DNA of 64,000 nt from Paludisphaera rhizosphaerae (GCF_011065895.1 NZ_JAALCR010000019.1:93059-157058); one strand, 5' to 3'; shown: positions 16,601 through 25,796, numbered from the stretch's first letter. The notes: a model not told the origin generated them from the sequence alone. Numbers and translations are program-made.

Positions 16601-19600
16601 TCAGGGCCACCACCGGCCTACAGCTACGATCGTTTCTGCCAGCCCTTTCATCAATGGTGGGCCATCGATCGCTTCGGGACTCGCCAAATATTGCATGAAC
16701 ACGCGCGAAATCAGATCGCTTCTCAGGAGTGGAGGAGAGCAAGAACGGGTTTGTTCATGGAGGTAGGAAGGCCAGTGATGGCGGTACTGCTTTGATACGG
16801 ACTCACGATTCATCCCCGTGAGGAGAGGGAGGACCGCAGCTGATTCCTCAATGGAGCTTCCACTATCTTCCAGGGAGCAGGTCAGGTCCGCGATACGGGC
16901 CTGGATTGAAGGCTCCGGGAACCGGGCCAGCTCCTGCAGGATCGAGCCGCGAAAGTAACCTCCGCGCACCTCGGAGGCGGTCATGAGGGCCTCGTCGATG
17001 GCGCGAACTTGCCAGGGACCGCACAAGCAGTTGGCCAGTTTCACAAGTGTTCGTGCTCGCTGCGGCTTTTCAGGGATGCTCAACGCGTCATCGATGGACT
17101 CGTCAAAAACGTGGACGCGTCGCTGGTCGCCCAACTCGTGGGCCAGGGTTGCTAACGTCGTGACGCGATGCTCGCCCCTGGGCATGCTCGAGGCTGCAAC
17201 GAGGGCCGCATCGAGGGCGCGGCCCCGCATCGTGCCATCCAGCGTGGCGGCCAGCGCCTTGAATGCCCGGAAGCGGTTATAGGGACCAGGGATTGCCGAG
17301 GCGGCTTCGGACGCGTCGGCAATCGCAGAGGTTCGCTGCGGTTCACTCAAATCCGGAATCAAAGCCGCCAGGATCTCCACGCGGGTATGCTCATTACCGA
17401 TCGTTGAAGCCGTGAGCAGGGCGTCGTTGAGGATGCAGGCTCGATTCGGCTCGCTCAATCCTTCGGCCAGAGCGGTTAAGGCGCTGGCACGCGGGGGGGC
17501 ATCGCTGATACTCAGTGCGGAGTCGACTGCGAGGCGACGCTGGTGTTCGTTCAGGAAGGGGGCCAGCCCTGATAAGGCCTGGGCACGGCGACATTCATTT
17601 TCGATGTCGAACGCGGCATCAAGGGCGAGGTCTCGCTGCCGCTCGTTGAGCGAAGGGGCTAACGTCGTCAGCAGTTTGGCGCGATGATGAGGGTTGGCGA
17701 TCGTCGAAGCTGCGAGGAGGATTTCGTCGAGCTTGCAGGCCCGCTGATCGGCGTTCAAGAGCGGGATCAATGCGATCACCGCATCTGCAAGCTGTTGTTC
17801 ATCGTGCATCGTCAGTACGATGTTGAGGGCGTGGCCCCGTTGCTGCTCGTCCAGTAATGGGGCCATCGTTGCCAGGAGTTGGGCGCATCCGGACTCCTCG
17901 CGAGCCGCTAGCGCGATGGCGAGAGCGTTTTCGAGAGCGTACGCTCTTGCTTCGCCTTCCAGTCTCCGTGCCAAAGCGATCAAGGCCCTCGCGCGGGTCT
18001 GCTCGTCGCTGATGGCTGAGGCGGCCTTAAGAGCGCATTCCACACGGGAGGTATCCAGCATGGGTGCCAATGTTCTCAATACACCGGTATGGGAGCCGTT
18101 ACTTCTCATGCCTGTGAGGGAGGCGAGCGTTGCGTCGACGGCCATGAACTTCTGGGAATCATCCAGCAACGGAATCAACCGAAGCAACGAACCCACGCGG
18201 GAAGTGGCATGGGTGATGGCCAGTGCGGATTCGAGCGCAAGTCCGAGGATATGCGCCCGTTGCGAGTTATCCAGCAAGGGGATCAGATTCATCAGCGCTT
18301 CGATACGTCCGTCTACTCGCGCGATGGCAAGTGCCGAACCAAGCGCGGATTCGAGAGCGGTGGCTCGGTGCAGGTTGTCGAGGGTTGGAATTAATTTGGC
18401 AAGAATGTGAACCCTGGCCTCTTCTTTGGGGATGGCCAAGGCTGAGGGGAGGGCGGCGTCAAGAGCTCGTGTCCTCTGTTGTCCGTTCAGGATAGGGGCC
18501 AACAAAGTCAATACATGGGCACGCGTGGTCGCTTGGGGAATAGATAATGCGTGGCCGAGGACGGCATCGAGGACGCGGGTTCGTTGTGGGTCGTCTAGAA
18601 ACGGCGTTAATTCGACGACGACTTTCACGCAGGATATTCCTGGAGTGACGGTCCGTGTGGATTCAAGGGCTGCGTCGATCGCGCGGCCCCGATCTTGGCC
18701 GTCTAGCAGTGGTGCCAACCTGATTAGTTCAGAGGCGCGCGTCGATGCGTCAGTGATGGTCAAGGCGGCGGCGAGGGCGGCGTTGAGAGCGTATGGCCGC
18801 TGTTGGTGGTTAAGCGCCGGTGCCAGTATCGCCAACGCCTGGACGCGTCTTTCCTCCGTGCGGATGGTCAGTACAGATTCGAGCGCGCCCGATAGCTGCG
18901 CGCTATTTAACAGCGGAGCCAAACTCGCGAGCGCTTCGATCCCACGATGTCCGCCGATGATGGGGAGCAAGTTTTCAAGGGCTTCTGCGATGAGCGAGCG
19001 TTTCACCGCCGGTCCGAAGTGGGAGATGAGGGCGATACGCGACCTGACTCCTTCGGCTAGGTCGGGACAACAACGGGCGTACGTCAGGGCAGCTTCGGCC
19101 GTCAGTGTCCCCGAATCGACGGCGGCTTTCAGAAGCTCGAACGGAATTACGGAGCCTAGGGTGGAAGCCCGGATGAGCGAACAGCGAACTTGACGGATCA
19201 TGGCGGCTGGGGATGGGTCGCTGGCGAATTCGTCGTCGGCGAGCTGCCAGGCGCGTTCAACATCGGCGAAGTAGCCGGAGAGTTGGCCGAGGCGGAGACG
19301 CGCCCGATGCCAGCCGTTCTTGCCGGCCTCGTCCTCGGTCCAGAGAAGGACATGAATTTCGTCGAAGCGGCCGGCTTGCTCCAAGTGCCAGATCAGGTGG
19401 TCGTAGAGGTAGCCGTCTTCAGCGACGGCGTGCCAAGGGACGTCGGCTCGGCCGCGGGAGAGATCGAGATAGCGGCCGTGCGCATCGGCGAGGTCGAGGC
19501 CGAGGCCGGGGAGTTCGAATGCCTCTTTGGGTCCGGTCGGTGAAGTGAGTAGGTGGATTGCTTCGTGGCGCAACAGGTCGTGAAGGCGGTACGTGGGCGT

Positions 19601-20596
19601 ACCGTCGGGGAGGGGGACGCCTGGGGCTAGAAGGGACTTGTCGTGGAGGTAGCGAAACGACTTGCGGGCTTTGGGGAGATCGCAGGTCCAAAGGCGGGTC
19701 AGATGTTCGGGGATTACGGATGCGTCCTCTTGGAACACACCCAACCAGGCGAATCGCTCGCGTTCTTCGCTGGACATTCTCCTTAGGCCGACGCGGAAGC
19801 TAGCACGGACGCTCAGGTTGAGACGTCGCTGATCTGATTCGTTCTTCTCCTCCGTGCCTGGAGGTTCCAGGATCCGCAGATCGGCGACTTCCTTCCGGAA
19901 CTCTTTCAGAAGTTCGCCCCATGGCACGCCGCCGTTAACTTCGGAGGCGGCCAACGCCAACGCCAGGGGCAGGTTGCCCAACTCTTCAGCCAGTTCTGCT
20001 GCGAGGGCTTCTTCATTGGCGCGTAGCGGATGGGTCAACCTCTTGTCGATCAACTCGCGGGCCTCGGCGGGCGACATCGCACCCAGCTTGATCGGCGCGA
20101 CGCCGGGAACGGCCGAGGCGTCGCGGGTGGTGACGAGAAGCCGACTGGTCTTGTCGACGACCCGAAACGGCTCCAGGTGCTCGGCCGCCCAAGCGTCGTC
20201 GACGACGATTAGGGCTCGCTTGCCTCGTAGCAGGCTGCGCAAACGCGCCGAGGTGGGGGCAGTCTCTCGAGCCTGATAGGCAGAGTCCCCGAAGAAGTGG
20301 ACCAGATCTCCGAGCCAGGCCAGGCGCTGAGGCTCGGTCGATTCCTCTCCCAGAGTCAGCCAGAAGATCCCGTCCGGGAACGCCCCCGAGTCAGCCAAGC
20401 CTGTCACGACACTTGCCGCCAGAGCGGTTTTGCCGACACCTCCCAGGCCGTGGAGAGCGCTGATGACGGCTGTCGACGAGGCTGGCGTTTCGCCTTCCAA
20501 CGCCTTGCGGATTGCGTCGGCCGCATTGGAACGCTCAACGAACTCGGGCGATACCGCTGGAAGCCCCTCCACACGCGACTGGCGCGGAGGGGTCAC
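16601..20596 (-). CDS. Large STAND NTPase (NB-ARC) with about 19 helical repeats
   Basis: About 1331 residues. NB-ARC ATPase: Walker A GLGGVGKT (50-57), Walker B ALIVVDD (128-134), sensor LLVTTRD (153-159), GNLPLAL (207-213), then a winged-helix region (ERFAWLGVFQED, ~281-291) and the post-ARC motif LHDLLRHEAIHLL (338-350). From ~530 to ~1260 come about 19 degenerate repeats of ~40-46 residues with consensus R..L..LAPLLN..QR..AL..AL.IA, likely an alpha-solenoid sensor. No transmembrane segment is obvious. The GTG at 20596 overlaps the TGA of the upstream hydrolase (GTGA); a GTG at 20614 is an alternative, and the frame stays open to 21232. STAND proteins act as ligand-triggered oligomerising switches, often in phage defence; the role here is inferred. 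GC content looks lower than in flanking genes. Confidence 0.88.
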   Translation of the reverse strand: MTPPRQSRVEGLPAVSPEFVERSNAADAIRKALEGETPASSTAVISALHGLGGVGKTALAASVVTGLADSGAFPDGIFWLTLGEESTEPQRLAWLGDLVHFFGDSAYQARETAPTSARLRSLLRGKRALIVVDDAWAAEHLEPFRVVDKTSRLLVTTRDASAVPGVAPIKLGAMSPAEARELIDKRLTHPLRANEEALAAELAEELGNLPLALALAASEVNGGVPWGELLKEFRKEVADLRILEPPGTEEKNESDQRRLNLSVRASFRVGLRRMSSEERERFAWLGVFQEDASVIPEHLTRLWTCDLPKARKSFRYLHDKSLLAPGVPLPDGTPTYRLHDLLRHEAIHLLTSPTGPKEAFELPGLGLDLADAHGRYLDLSRGRADVPWHAVAEDGYLYDHLIWHLEQAGRFDEIHVLLWTEDEAGKNGWHRARLRLGQLSGYFADVERAWQLADDEFASDPSPAAMIRQVRCSLIRASTLGSVIPFELLKAAVDSGTLTAEAALTYARCCPDLAEGVRSRIALISHFGPAVKRSLIAEALENLLPIIGGHRGIEALASLAPLLNSAQLSGALESVLTIRTEERRVQALAILAPALNHQQRPYALNAALAAALTITDASTRASELIRLAPLLDGQDRGRAIDAALESTRTVTPGISCVKVVVELTPFLDDPQRTRVLDAVLGHALSIPQATTRAHVLTLLAPILNGQQRTRALDAALPSALAIPKEEARVHILAKLIPTLDNLHRATALESALGSALAIARVDGRIEALMNLIPLLDNSQRAHILGLALESALAITHATSRVGSLLRLIPLLDDSQKFMAVDATLASLTGMRSNGSHTGVLRTLAPMLDTSRVECALKAASAISDEQTRARALIALARRLEGEARAYALENALAIALAAREESGCAQLLATMAPLLDEQQRGHALNIVLTMHDEQQLADAVIALIPLLNADQRACKLDEILLAASTIANPHHRAKLLTTLAPSLNERQRDLALDAAFDIENECRRAQALSGLAPFLNEHQRRLAVDSALSISDAPPRASALTALAEGLSEPNRACILNDALLTASTIGNEHTRVEILAALIPDLSEPQRTSAIADASEAASAIPGPYNRFRAFKALAATLDGTMRGRALDAALVAASSMPRGEHRVTTLATLAHELGDQRRVHVFDESIDDALSIPEKPQRARTLVKLANCLCGPWQVRAIDEALMTASEVRGGYFRGSILQELARFPEPSIQARIADLTCSLEDSGSSIEESAAVLPLLTGMNRESVSKQYRHHWPSYLHEQTRSCSPPLLRSDLISRVFMQYLASPEAIDGPPLMKGLAETIVAVGRWWP

Positions 20597-21366
20597 CGAG
20601 GGTTTATCAGGCACTCCTTCACGAGCCGTCGCACCCGCTTGTATAGCAGGGCGTCTCGCGAGAGGGGCTTGCAGATGGAGAGGTGGTCCTCGTCGAGCGG
20701 GACCGGAACGACGCCGGGGAGGCCTGGGTCGGCGCTGCGGTCGTCGACGACGATCACGCCCAGGCCCTTCCAGCCCGTGACCTTCTTCTCGCAGTAAGCT
20801 TGGGTCTTGAACCGGGTGAAGGCGTGATTGCGATACCACCGATTCAATTCGAGCAGGCGAGGATCGTTCGCCTCGAGATCCTTGACAGCGACAGTGGCCA
20901 GGAAACGTGTGAGGAACTTGACGTAATTGGCTAAGTCGGCTCCTGTATGGGGTGTGGAGATGAAGCAGATTCCTCTCGTCGCATCGGCGATCGCTTTCCA
21001 GCGTACGTCGCCGAAATCTAGGCCGTTTCGGATCATCTGCTTGACCAGCAGCCCGCCCATGCTGTGGGTAATGAACACGATGGGCTTCGCGCCGATCTCG
21101 TCTGCGTCCAGCAGGGCTAATGCGTGTGTCGCCCGATCGACCAGGGGCATTGCGGTCCCCTGCCAGGCGAACTTGGCGGCGTCGTAGCCCAGCGACCAGA
21201 CGCCGAGGTTTGGGAAGTCCTTGGCGATCCACTCGGGCCAGAACGTCCCCGGCTTACTTGGGTCGGCCATCCAGTAGTCGCGTGGGTTGCCGCCGAGGCC
21301 GTGGACGAAGACGACGTCGCCGACGCGGTCGTCGCCGGCTTCGGAAACCTTGACCAACTCGCTCAT
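20593..21366 (-). CDS. Alpha/beta hydrolase (lipase/DUF676-like), putative effector partner of the STAND protein
   Basis: 257 residues, ATG at 21366 with GGGAGG about 13 bases and GGGAG about 5 bases upstream. Alpha/beta-hydrolase core: DVVFVHGLGGNPRDYW oxyanion region (~18-32), nucleophile elbow THSMGG with Ser102, and a C-terminal catalytic His228 in DEDHLSICKP. That motif is typical of serine esterases found fused to or beside STAND ATPases. No signal peptide, so cytoplasmic. Its 3' end overlaps the start of the STAND gene, so the two are almost certainly co-translated. Likely a lipase or esterase effector held in check by the STAND protein; activity and target are inferred. Confidence 0.88.
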   Translation of the reverse strand: MSELVKVSEAGDDRVGDVVFVHGLGGNPRDYWMADPSKPGTFWPEWIAKDFPNLGVWSLGYDAAKFAWQGTAMPLVDRATHALALLDADEIGAKPIVFITHSMGGLLVKQMIRNGLDFGDVRWKAIADATRGICFISTPHTGADLANYVKFLTRFLATVAVKDLEANDPRLLELNRWYRNHAFTRFKTQAYCEKKVTGWKGLGVIVVDDRSADPGLPGVVPVPLDEDHLSICKPLSRDALLYKRVRRLVKECLINPR

Positions 21367-21548
21367 TCGCTCCCGACCTCCCGCTTCACGACTTCCGAGG
21401 CCAGCCTGCATGGAATCGACGCGTGATCCATCATAACGTCGGTTGAGCGTGGGAGAAGCGAATCGGTGGTTGCGTCGTCGCGTCCGCTCGCTTACAAGGG
21501 GCGGGACGATTGGGACCAGGCGACCACTCGGCGGATAGGACCAGGCTC

Positions 21549-23000
21549 ATGCTCGGCGCGAGATCATTGCGGACGTTTCGGGGTTGGTCGGTGATCGTTG
21601 GGGCGGCGCTCTTCGCCCCCGTCGTCTCCGCGAGCGAGCTGCATGTGGGGGCGGCTGGGGTGAGCATCACGCCTGATCGGCCGGTGGCGCTCTCCGGGCA
21701 GATGCACACCCGGATTTCCAGGTCGGTCCGCAGCCCGGTCGTCGCTAACGCGCTGGCGCTGGAGTCGCGCGAGGGGGATCGGGTTATCGACCAGGCCGTC
21801 ATGGTCGCCTGCGACCTCGTCGCGATCCCGGGTCCGATCCTCCGGAGGTCCCGCGAACTCGTCGGGGCTCGAATCCCCGACTTCGACGCCGCCAAGCTGA
21901 TTCTGAGCGCGACCCACACCCACACGGCCCCCGTGCTGGAGGAGGGTTTCTACGAGATCCCCAAGGATGGCGTGATGCAGCCCGGCGAGTACGCCGACTT
22001 CCTCGTCGCCCGCGTCGCCGACGCGGCCGTCGCGGCGTGGCGGGCTCGCAAGCCGAGCAAGGTGGGCTGGGGATTGGGCCACGCCGTCGTCGCCCAGAAC
22101 CGCCGATCCATCTACGCCGACGGCCGCTCCGTGATGTACGGGGCGACCGCCCTCCCCGACTTCCGCGGCATCGAGGGCCCAGAGGATCACGGCGTCGAGG
22201 TGCTGTTCGTCTGGGACGAGGCGGGCAAGCTCATCGCGACGGCCGTGAATCTCGCCTGCCCCTCGCAGGAGGTGGAAGGCGAGTCGTCGGTCGACGCGGA
22301 CGCCTGGCATGAGATCCGCGAATCCCTGAAGGCCCGCCACGGCGCCGACCTCGTGGTGCTGGGCTGGACCGGCGCGGCGGGGGACCAGTCGCCACACCTG
22401 ATGTATCGCAAGCGGGCCGAGGAACGCATGCGAGCCCTCCGCAAACGCTCTCGCCTGGAGGAACTGGCTGCGCGGGTCGTCGCCGCCTGGGACGAGGCCC
22501 ACGAGGGGGCGAAGCAGGAGGCCGTCGCCGGGGCCCCGCTCGTCCACAAGGTGGCGTCGCTCGACCTCCCCCCTCGGATCGTCTCCGAGGCCGACGCAGC
22601 TTCCGCCGCCGAGAAGGTCGCCAAGCTCTCCAAGGACCCAGCCAACCGCCGGCTCGTCCTCTGGCATCAGGACGTCGTCGACCGTCGCCGCCAGCAACAG
22701 GCGGGCGAGGCCCGGCCGTACCGCATCGAGATGCACGCGCTGCGGCTGGGCGACGTGGCGATCGCGACCAACCCCTTCGAGCTTTACACCCAGTACGGCA
22801 TCCAGATGAAGGCCCGCAGCAAGGCCCTCCAGACATTCATCATCCAGCTCGCCGGCCCCGGCACCTACCTCCCCACCGAACCCGCCGTCCGCGGCGGCGG
22901 CTACAGCGCCATCGCCGAGAGCAACCAGGTCGGCCCCGAAGGCGGCCAGGTGCTCTCCGACAAGACGGTCGAGATCCTCAACGCCATGTGGCCGGAGTGA
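21549..23000 (+). CDS. Secreted neutral/alkaline non-lysosomal ceramidase-like protein
   Basis: 483 residues, single domain. Signal peptide (WSVIVGAALFAPVVSA), then LHVGAAGVSITPDRPVALSG, the metal-site motif LILSATHTHTAPVLEEGF, and GWTGAAGDQSPHLMYR. These match the ceramidase fold. It lacks the LamG domain of the relative at 10759-12921. Start at 21549 fits the signal peptide; an ATG at 21510 is possible. Ends one base before a hairpin between it and the convergent MBL gene. Confidence 0.88.
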   Translation: MLGARSLRTFRGWSVIVGAALFAPVVSASELHVGAAGVSITPDRPVALSGQMHTRISRSVRSPVVANALALESREGDRVIDQAVMVACDLVAIPGPILRRSRELVGARIPDFDAAKLILSATHTHTAPVLEEGFYEIPKDGVMQPGEYADFLVARVADAAVAAWRARKPSKVGWGLGHAVVAQNRRSIYADGRSVMYGATALPDFRGIEGPEDHGVEVLFVWDEAGKLIATAVNLACPSQEVEGESSVDADAWHEIRESLKARHGADLVVLGWTGAAGDQSPHLMYRKRAEERMRALRKRSRLEELAARVVAAWDEAHEGAKQEAVAGAPLVHKVASLDLPPRIVSEADAASAAEKVAKLSKDPANRRLVLWHQDVVDRRRQQQAGEARPYRIEMHALRLGDVAIATNPFELYTQYGIQMKARSKALQTFIIQLAGPGTYLPTEPAVRGGGYSAIAESNQVGPEGGQVLSDKTVEILNAMWPE

Positions 23001-23025
23001 CCGGACGTCGATCACCGCCGTCCGG
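23001..23025. terminator. Hairpin between convergent genes
   Basis: CCGGACG (23001-23007) pairs with CGTCCGG (23019-23025), 7-bp stem, 11-base loop, between the ceramidase-like gene (+) and the MBL gene (-). No T tract. Confidence 0.45.
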
Positions 23026-23042
23026 GCCGCCGGCTCAGGCGA

Positions 23043-23747
23043 TCAGGACGTCGCAGGCCACTTCGCCGCGAACTTGTCGGAGGCGTCGGCGGGGATCGGT
23101 TTGCCGTGGCCGAAGACGGCGGTTCGGAAGTTGAGGGCGGCGAGTTTCGCCAGGCTGCAACGGCCTTCGGCGAGGTCTTCGTAGAGGGGGCTGAGGGCCA
23201 GGCCGAAGGCGTTGGCGGCGGTGTCAGCGGCGATCAGGACGCCGCCGTGTTCGGGCCAGAGCAAGGCGATCTGGCCGGCGCAATGGCCCGGGACGTGGAT
23301 CGCGCGCAGGCCGCCGGGGAGCGTGTCGCCGTCGTTCACGTCGTGCTCGATCTCGGCCGGCTCGACGGCCGTCGGGGCCTTCCCCACCAGGAACTTGCAG
23401 ACGAACCAGTTGAACAGCCCCGGCGCGGGGTGGAGGGGGCGGATGCACTCGCCCTTGCGGACGAGGGCGGCGTCGACGGGGTGCATGAACGCCTCCGCGT
23501 CGACGGCCCGCTTCAACTCCGCGAGGCTGCCGGAGTGGTCGCTGTGGCAGTGCGTGACGAAGATCCGCCGCACGTCGCCAGGCTTCCGGCCGATCGATTC
23601 CACCGCCCCCAGGATCGTCGGCACGCTCCCCGGGATACCGGTGTCGATGACCGTCAGGCCGTCGCCGCGGCCGTCGTCCAGGAGGAACGCGTTCACGAAC
23701 GAGATCTTCGCCTGCCACAAACCGGGGACCACCTGTTCGACGCTCAT
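23043..23747 (-). CDS. MBL-fold metallo-hydrolase
   Basis: 234 residues; ATG at 23747 with AAGGAG about 9 bases upstream. The metallo-beta-lactamase fold motif THCHSDHSGS (H66, H68, D70, H71) gives the dinuclear metal site. Further ligands are in HVPGHCAGQIALLWPE and LIAADTA (Asp), with a final AVFGHGKP His. Likely a cytoplasmic hydrolase of thioesters or lactones similar to glyoxalase II-type or quorum-lactonase proteins; substrate unknown. Confidence 0.9.
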   Translation of the reverse strand: MSVEQVVPGLWQAKISFVNAFLLDDGRGDGLTVIDTGIPGSVPTILGAVESIGRKPGDVRRIFVTHCHSDHSGSLAELKRAVDAEAFMHPVDAALVRKGECIRPLHPAPGLFNWFVCKFLVGKAPTAVEPAEIEHDVNDGDTLPGGLRAIHVPGHCAGQIALLWPEHGGVLIAADTAANAFGLALSPLYEDLAEGRCSLAKLAALNFRTAVFGHGKPIPADASDKFAAKWPATS

Positions 23748-23899
23748 CTCGTTCGGCTCCTTGATCCCCGGATCACGTTCGCGACGCACAGGGCGATTGT
23801 ACGGGCCCTGGGAAGCGGCTCGGATGGATCGCGAGAACCATTGCGCCTACAGTAGAAGAAACACGCATTGCGCGGTCGTCGCGCGGAAGGGATCGTGAG

Positions 23900-24055
23900 A
23901 TGGGGTTGCTTGGGCCGGTCGCCGTTCTGGGCGGGTTCATCCTGGTGGCGACGTTCTTCGTTCTGTGGAATTTCCGGGGGCGTGGATTCGGCGAGCTGAT
24001 GCCCTGGCGGCGTTCCGAGCCGCGCCCGGGGAGCGGGCCGCGCAAAGCGCGCTGA
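23900..24055 (+). CDS. Small single-pass membrane protein, 51 residues
   Basis: ATG at 23900 with GGAAGG about 10 bases upstream. It encodes a hydrophobic N-terminal helix (VAVLGGFILVATFFVLW) followed by a basic, Arg/Pro-rich cytoplasmic tail. Codon use is typical of the genome. It lies divergent from the MBL gene and 172 bases before the polytopic membrane protein gene. No family recognised; function unknown. The good ribosome-binding site and typical composition favour a real gene. Confidence 0.6.
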   Translation: MGLLGPVAVLGGFILVATFFVLWNFRGRGFGELMPWRRSEPRPGSGPRKAR

Positions 24056-24227
24056 GCGGTCGTTCGCATGATCGCGACTGCGGCGGTTTCGCCGGTTGGG
24101 GCGTGCGTGCGACGACTCCCCGCTCCGCTTCGGCCGATCGTCTGATCCCCCCGCGCCGGCGATGCCGATGGGAGATTCGGCGTCGATGGGCGGCCCCGAT
24201 CTCGGACGGCGGGCGAGGCGAAGGTTC

Positions 24228-25781
24228 ATGGAAGGGCTCGATTCGGAGCCGACGACCCGGGCAGCCTCTTCGAGGCCCTCGCGACGGTTCGCCGTGCGAC
24301 GCGATGGGACGCGGCCGGGATCGTCGTCTCGCCTCGATATGGTCTGCTGGACGATTGCGACCGTCGGTCTGGCCCTGTGGCTGCGGTCGGGGCCGAACGC
24401 GCGGTTCGCACCGTTGTTCGGGCTGGTCGCGCCGGGCCTCCGATGGGCGGTGAATGCGGACTATCGCCGACGCATTCGCCGATGGGTCGCCGAGGCGTGG
24501 GAAGACGTTGAGGCGTGGTCGCGCGGAGCTGATTCCATCCCCTGGCGGGCGGCGCTGGCGTTCGCGGTCGGGCCGTATTTTCTGCTTCAGGCCGTCAACG
24601 GCGCCTCGCTGGGGACGTTCGACACCCGGCCAGTGATTCCGACGACCGTGAGCCTTGTGCGGCAGGGCGACGTCGACCTGCGCGAGTTCGAGGCGATGCG
24701 GCCTCCCCTGCTCCGGGCTCGCGACGACTCGCTCTTGTATTGCTTCCAGGACGTTCGGGGCCGGCTGGTTTCATCGTACCCCTCGGGGATGGTCCCGTTG
24801 GCGCTGGCGACAGTCGCGCCGGCTTATTTGCTGGGGGCGGACCTCGATTCGGCGGCGACGTTCCGGCACCTGGAGAAAGGGACCGCGGCGGCCGTCGCGG
24901 CGCTGGCGCTGGGGTTGTTCTTCCTGGCGGCGACGCGGTTGGGGTCGCCCTGGGGTGCAATCGTGACGACCGTCACGCTGGCCTTCGCGAGCGGCCTGCT
25001 GACGACGGTCGGGTTGGGGCTTTGGCAGCACGGGGGCGTTGTGACGTGGCTGCTTGCGGCCCTGCTGGTTGAGTTCGCCGCGAAGGGTTCGCCCGGCCGG
25101 TGGGCCACGGCCTTTCAGGGATTCGCGCTGGCCCAGATGGTCGCCTGCCGGCCGACGGCCGGGCTGGTCGTCGTCGCCTTCGGCGTGTGGGTCCTCGTCC
25201 GGTCGCCCCGGCGCGGCTTGTGGCTGGGGCTTTGCGGTGTGGTCGGCCTGGCGCCGTGGTTGGTCTTCCATCGGGTCGTCTATGGGAACCTGATCGGCGC
25301 GGGGACGATCGCCTCGCACACGCATTCGGCCTGGTCGTTCTTCGCGCTCGAACCGATGCTCGGCGTGTTGTTCAGCCCGGCGCGGGGGCTGTTCGTGTAT
25401 CAGCCGTGGGCCCTGCTGGCGATCGCGGCGATCTTCGGGAGCCGCCGCGGCGACGCCGGCCCGGCCGGCTGGCGAAGCTTCTGCCTGACGGCCGTTGCGC
25501 TGCACGTCGTGCTGGTCGCCGCCTGGTGGGAATGGGCCGGCGGCTACTGCTACGGCTCGCGATTGCTGACCGACGTCCTCCCGCTCCTGGCGCTGGCGGC
25601 GACTCCCGTGGCGGCCTCGCTGATGCAACGCAGGAGCGGTCGGGCCGGGCTCGCCGTGATGCTGGTGGTCGGGCTCCTCGTCCAACTCCCCTGCATCACG
25701 AACGAGGCCCATCGCTGGAACCTCGTCCAGCCGCGCGACCTCTGGGGCTGGTCGACCGCCCCGTTCTTCTATCGGGGGTGA
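24228..25781 (+). CDS. Polytopic membrane protein, probable GT-C-type glycosyltransferase
   Basis: About 517 residues with roughly ten to twelve hydrophobic segments, e.g. AALFAVGPYFLLQ-like WRAALAFAVGPYFLLQ, VAALALGLFFLAATRL, FASGLLTTVGLGLWQHGG and LAVMLVVGLLVQLPC. A luminal loop has DTRPVIPTTVSLVRQGDVDL and SYPSGMVPLALA, resembling polyprenyl-dependent GT-C enzymes or their relatives, where an Asp near the first loop acts. The assignment is tentative. Start uncertain: 24228 has GAAGG close by; frame open to 24096. Its 3' end is 15 bases from the convergent 84-residue gene. Confidence 0.72.
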   Translation: MEGLDSEPTTRAASSRPSRRFAVRRDGTRPGSSSRLDMVCWTIATVGLALWLRSGPNARFAPLFGLVAPGLRWAVNADYRRRIRRWVAEAWEDVEAWSRGADSIPWRAALAFAVGPYFLLQAVNGASLGTFDTRPVIPTTVSLVRQGDVDLREFEAMRPPLLRARDDSLLYCFQDVRGRLVSSYPSGMVPLALATVAPAYLLGADLDSAATFRHLEKGTAAAVAALALGLFFLAATRLGSPWGAIVTTVTLAFASGLLTTVGLGLWQHGGVVTWLLAALLVEFAAKGSPGRWATAFQGFALAQMVACRPTAGLVVVAFGVWVLVRSPRRGLWLGLCGVVGLAPWLVFHRVVYGNLIGAGTIASHTHSAWSFFALEPMLGVLFSPARGLFVYQPWALLAIAAIFGSRRGDAGPAGWRSFCLTAVALHVVLVAAWWEWAGGYCYGSRLLTDVLPLLALAATPVAASLMQRRSGRAGLAVMLVVGLLVQLPCITNEAHRWNLVQPRDLWGWSTAPFFYRG

Positions 25782-25796
25782 TGGGCTTTGGACGTC

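Noticed and set aside
21367..21411. Upstream start for the hydrolase at 21411
   Set aside because: ATG at 21366 has an adjacent GGGAG-type ribosome-binding site and the upstream 15 residues carry no conserved features.
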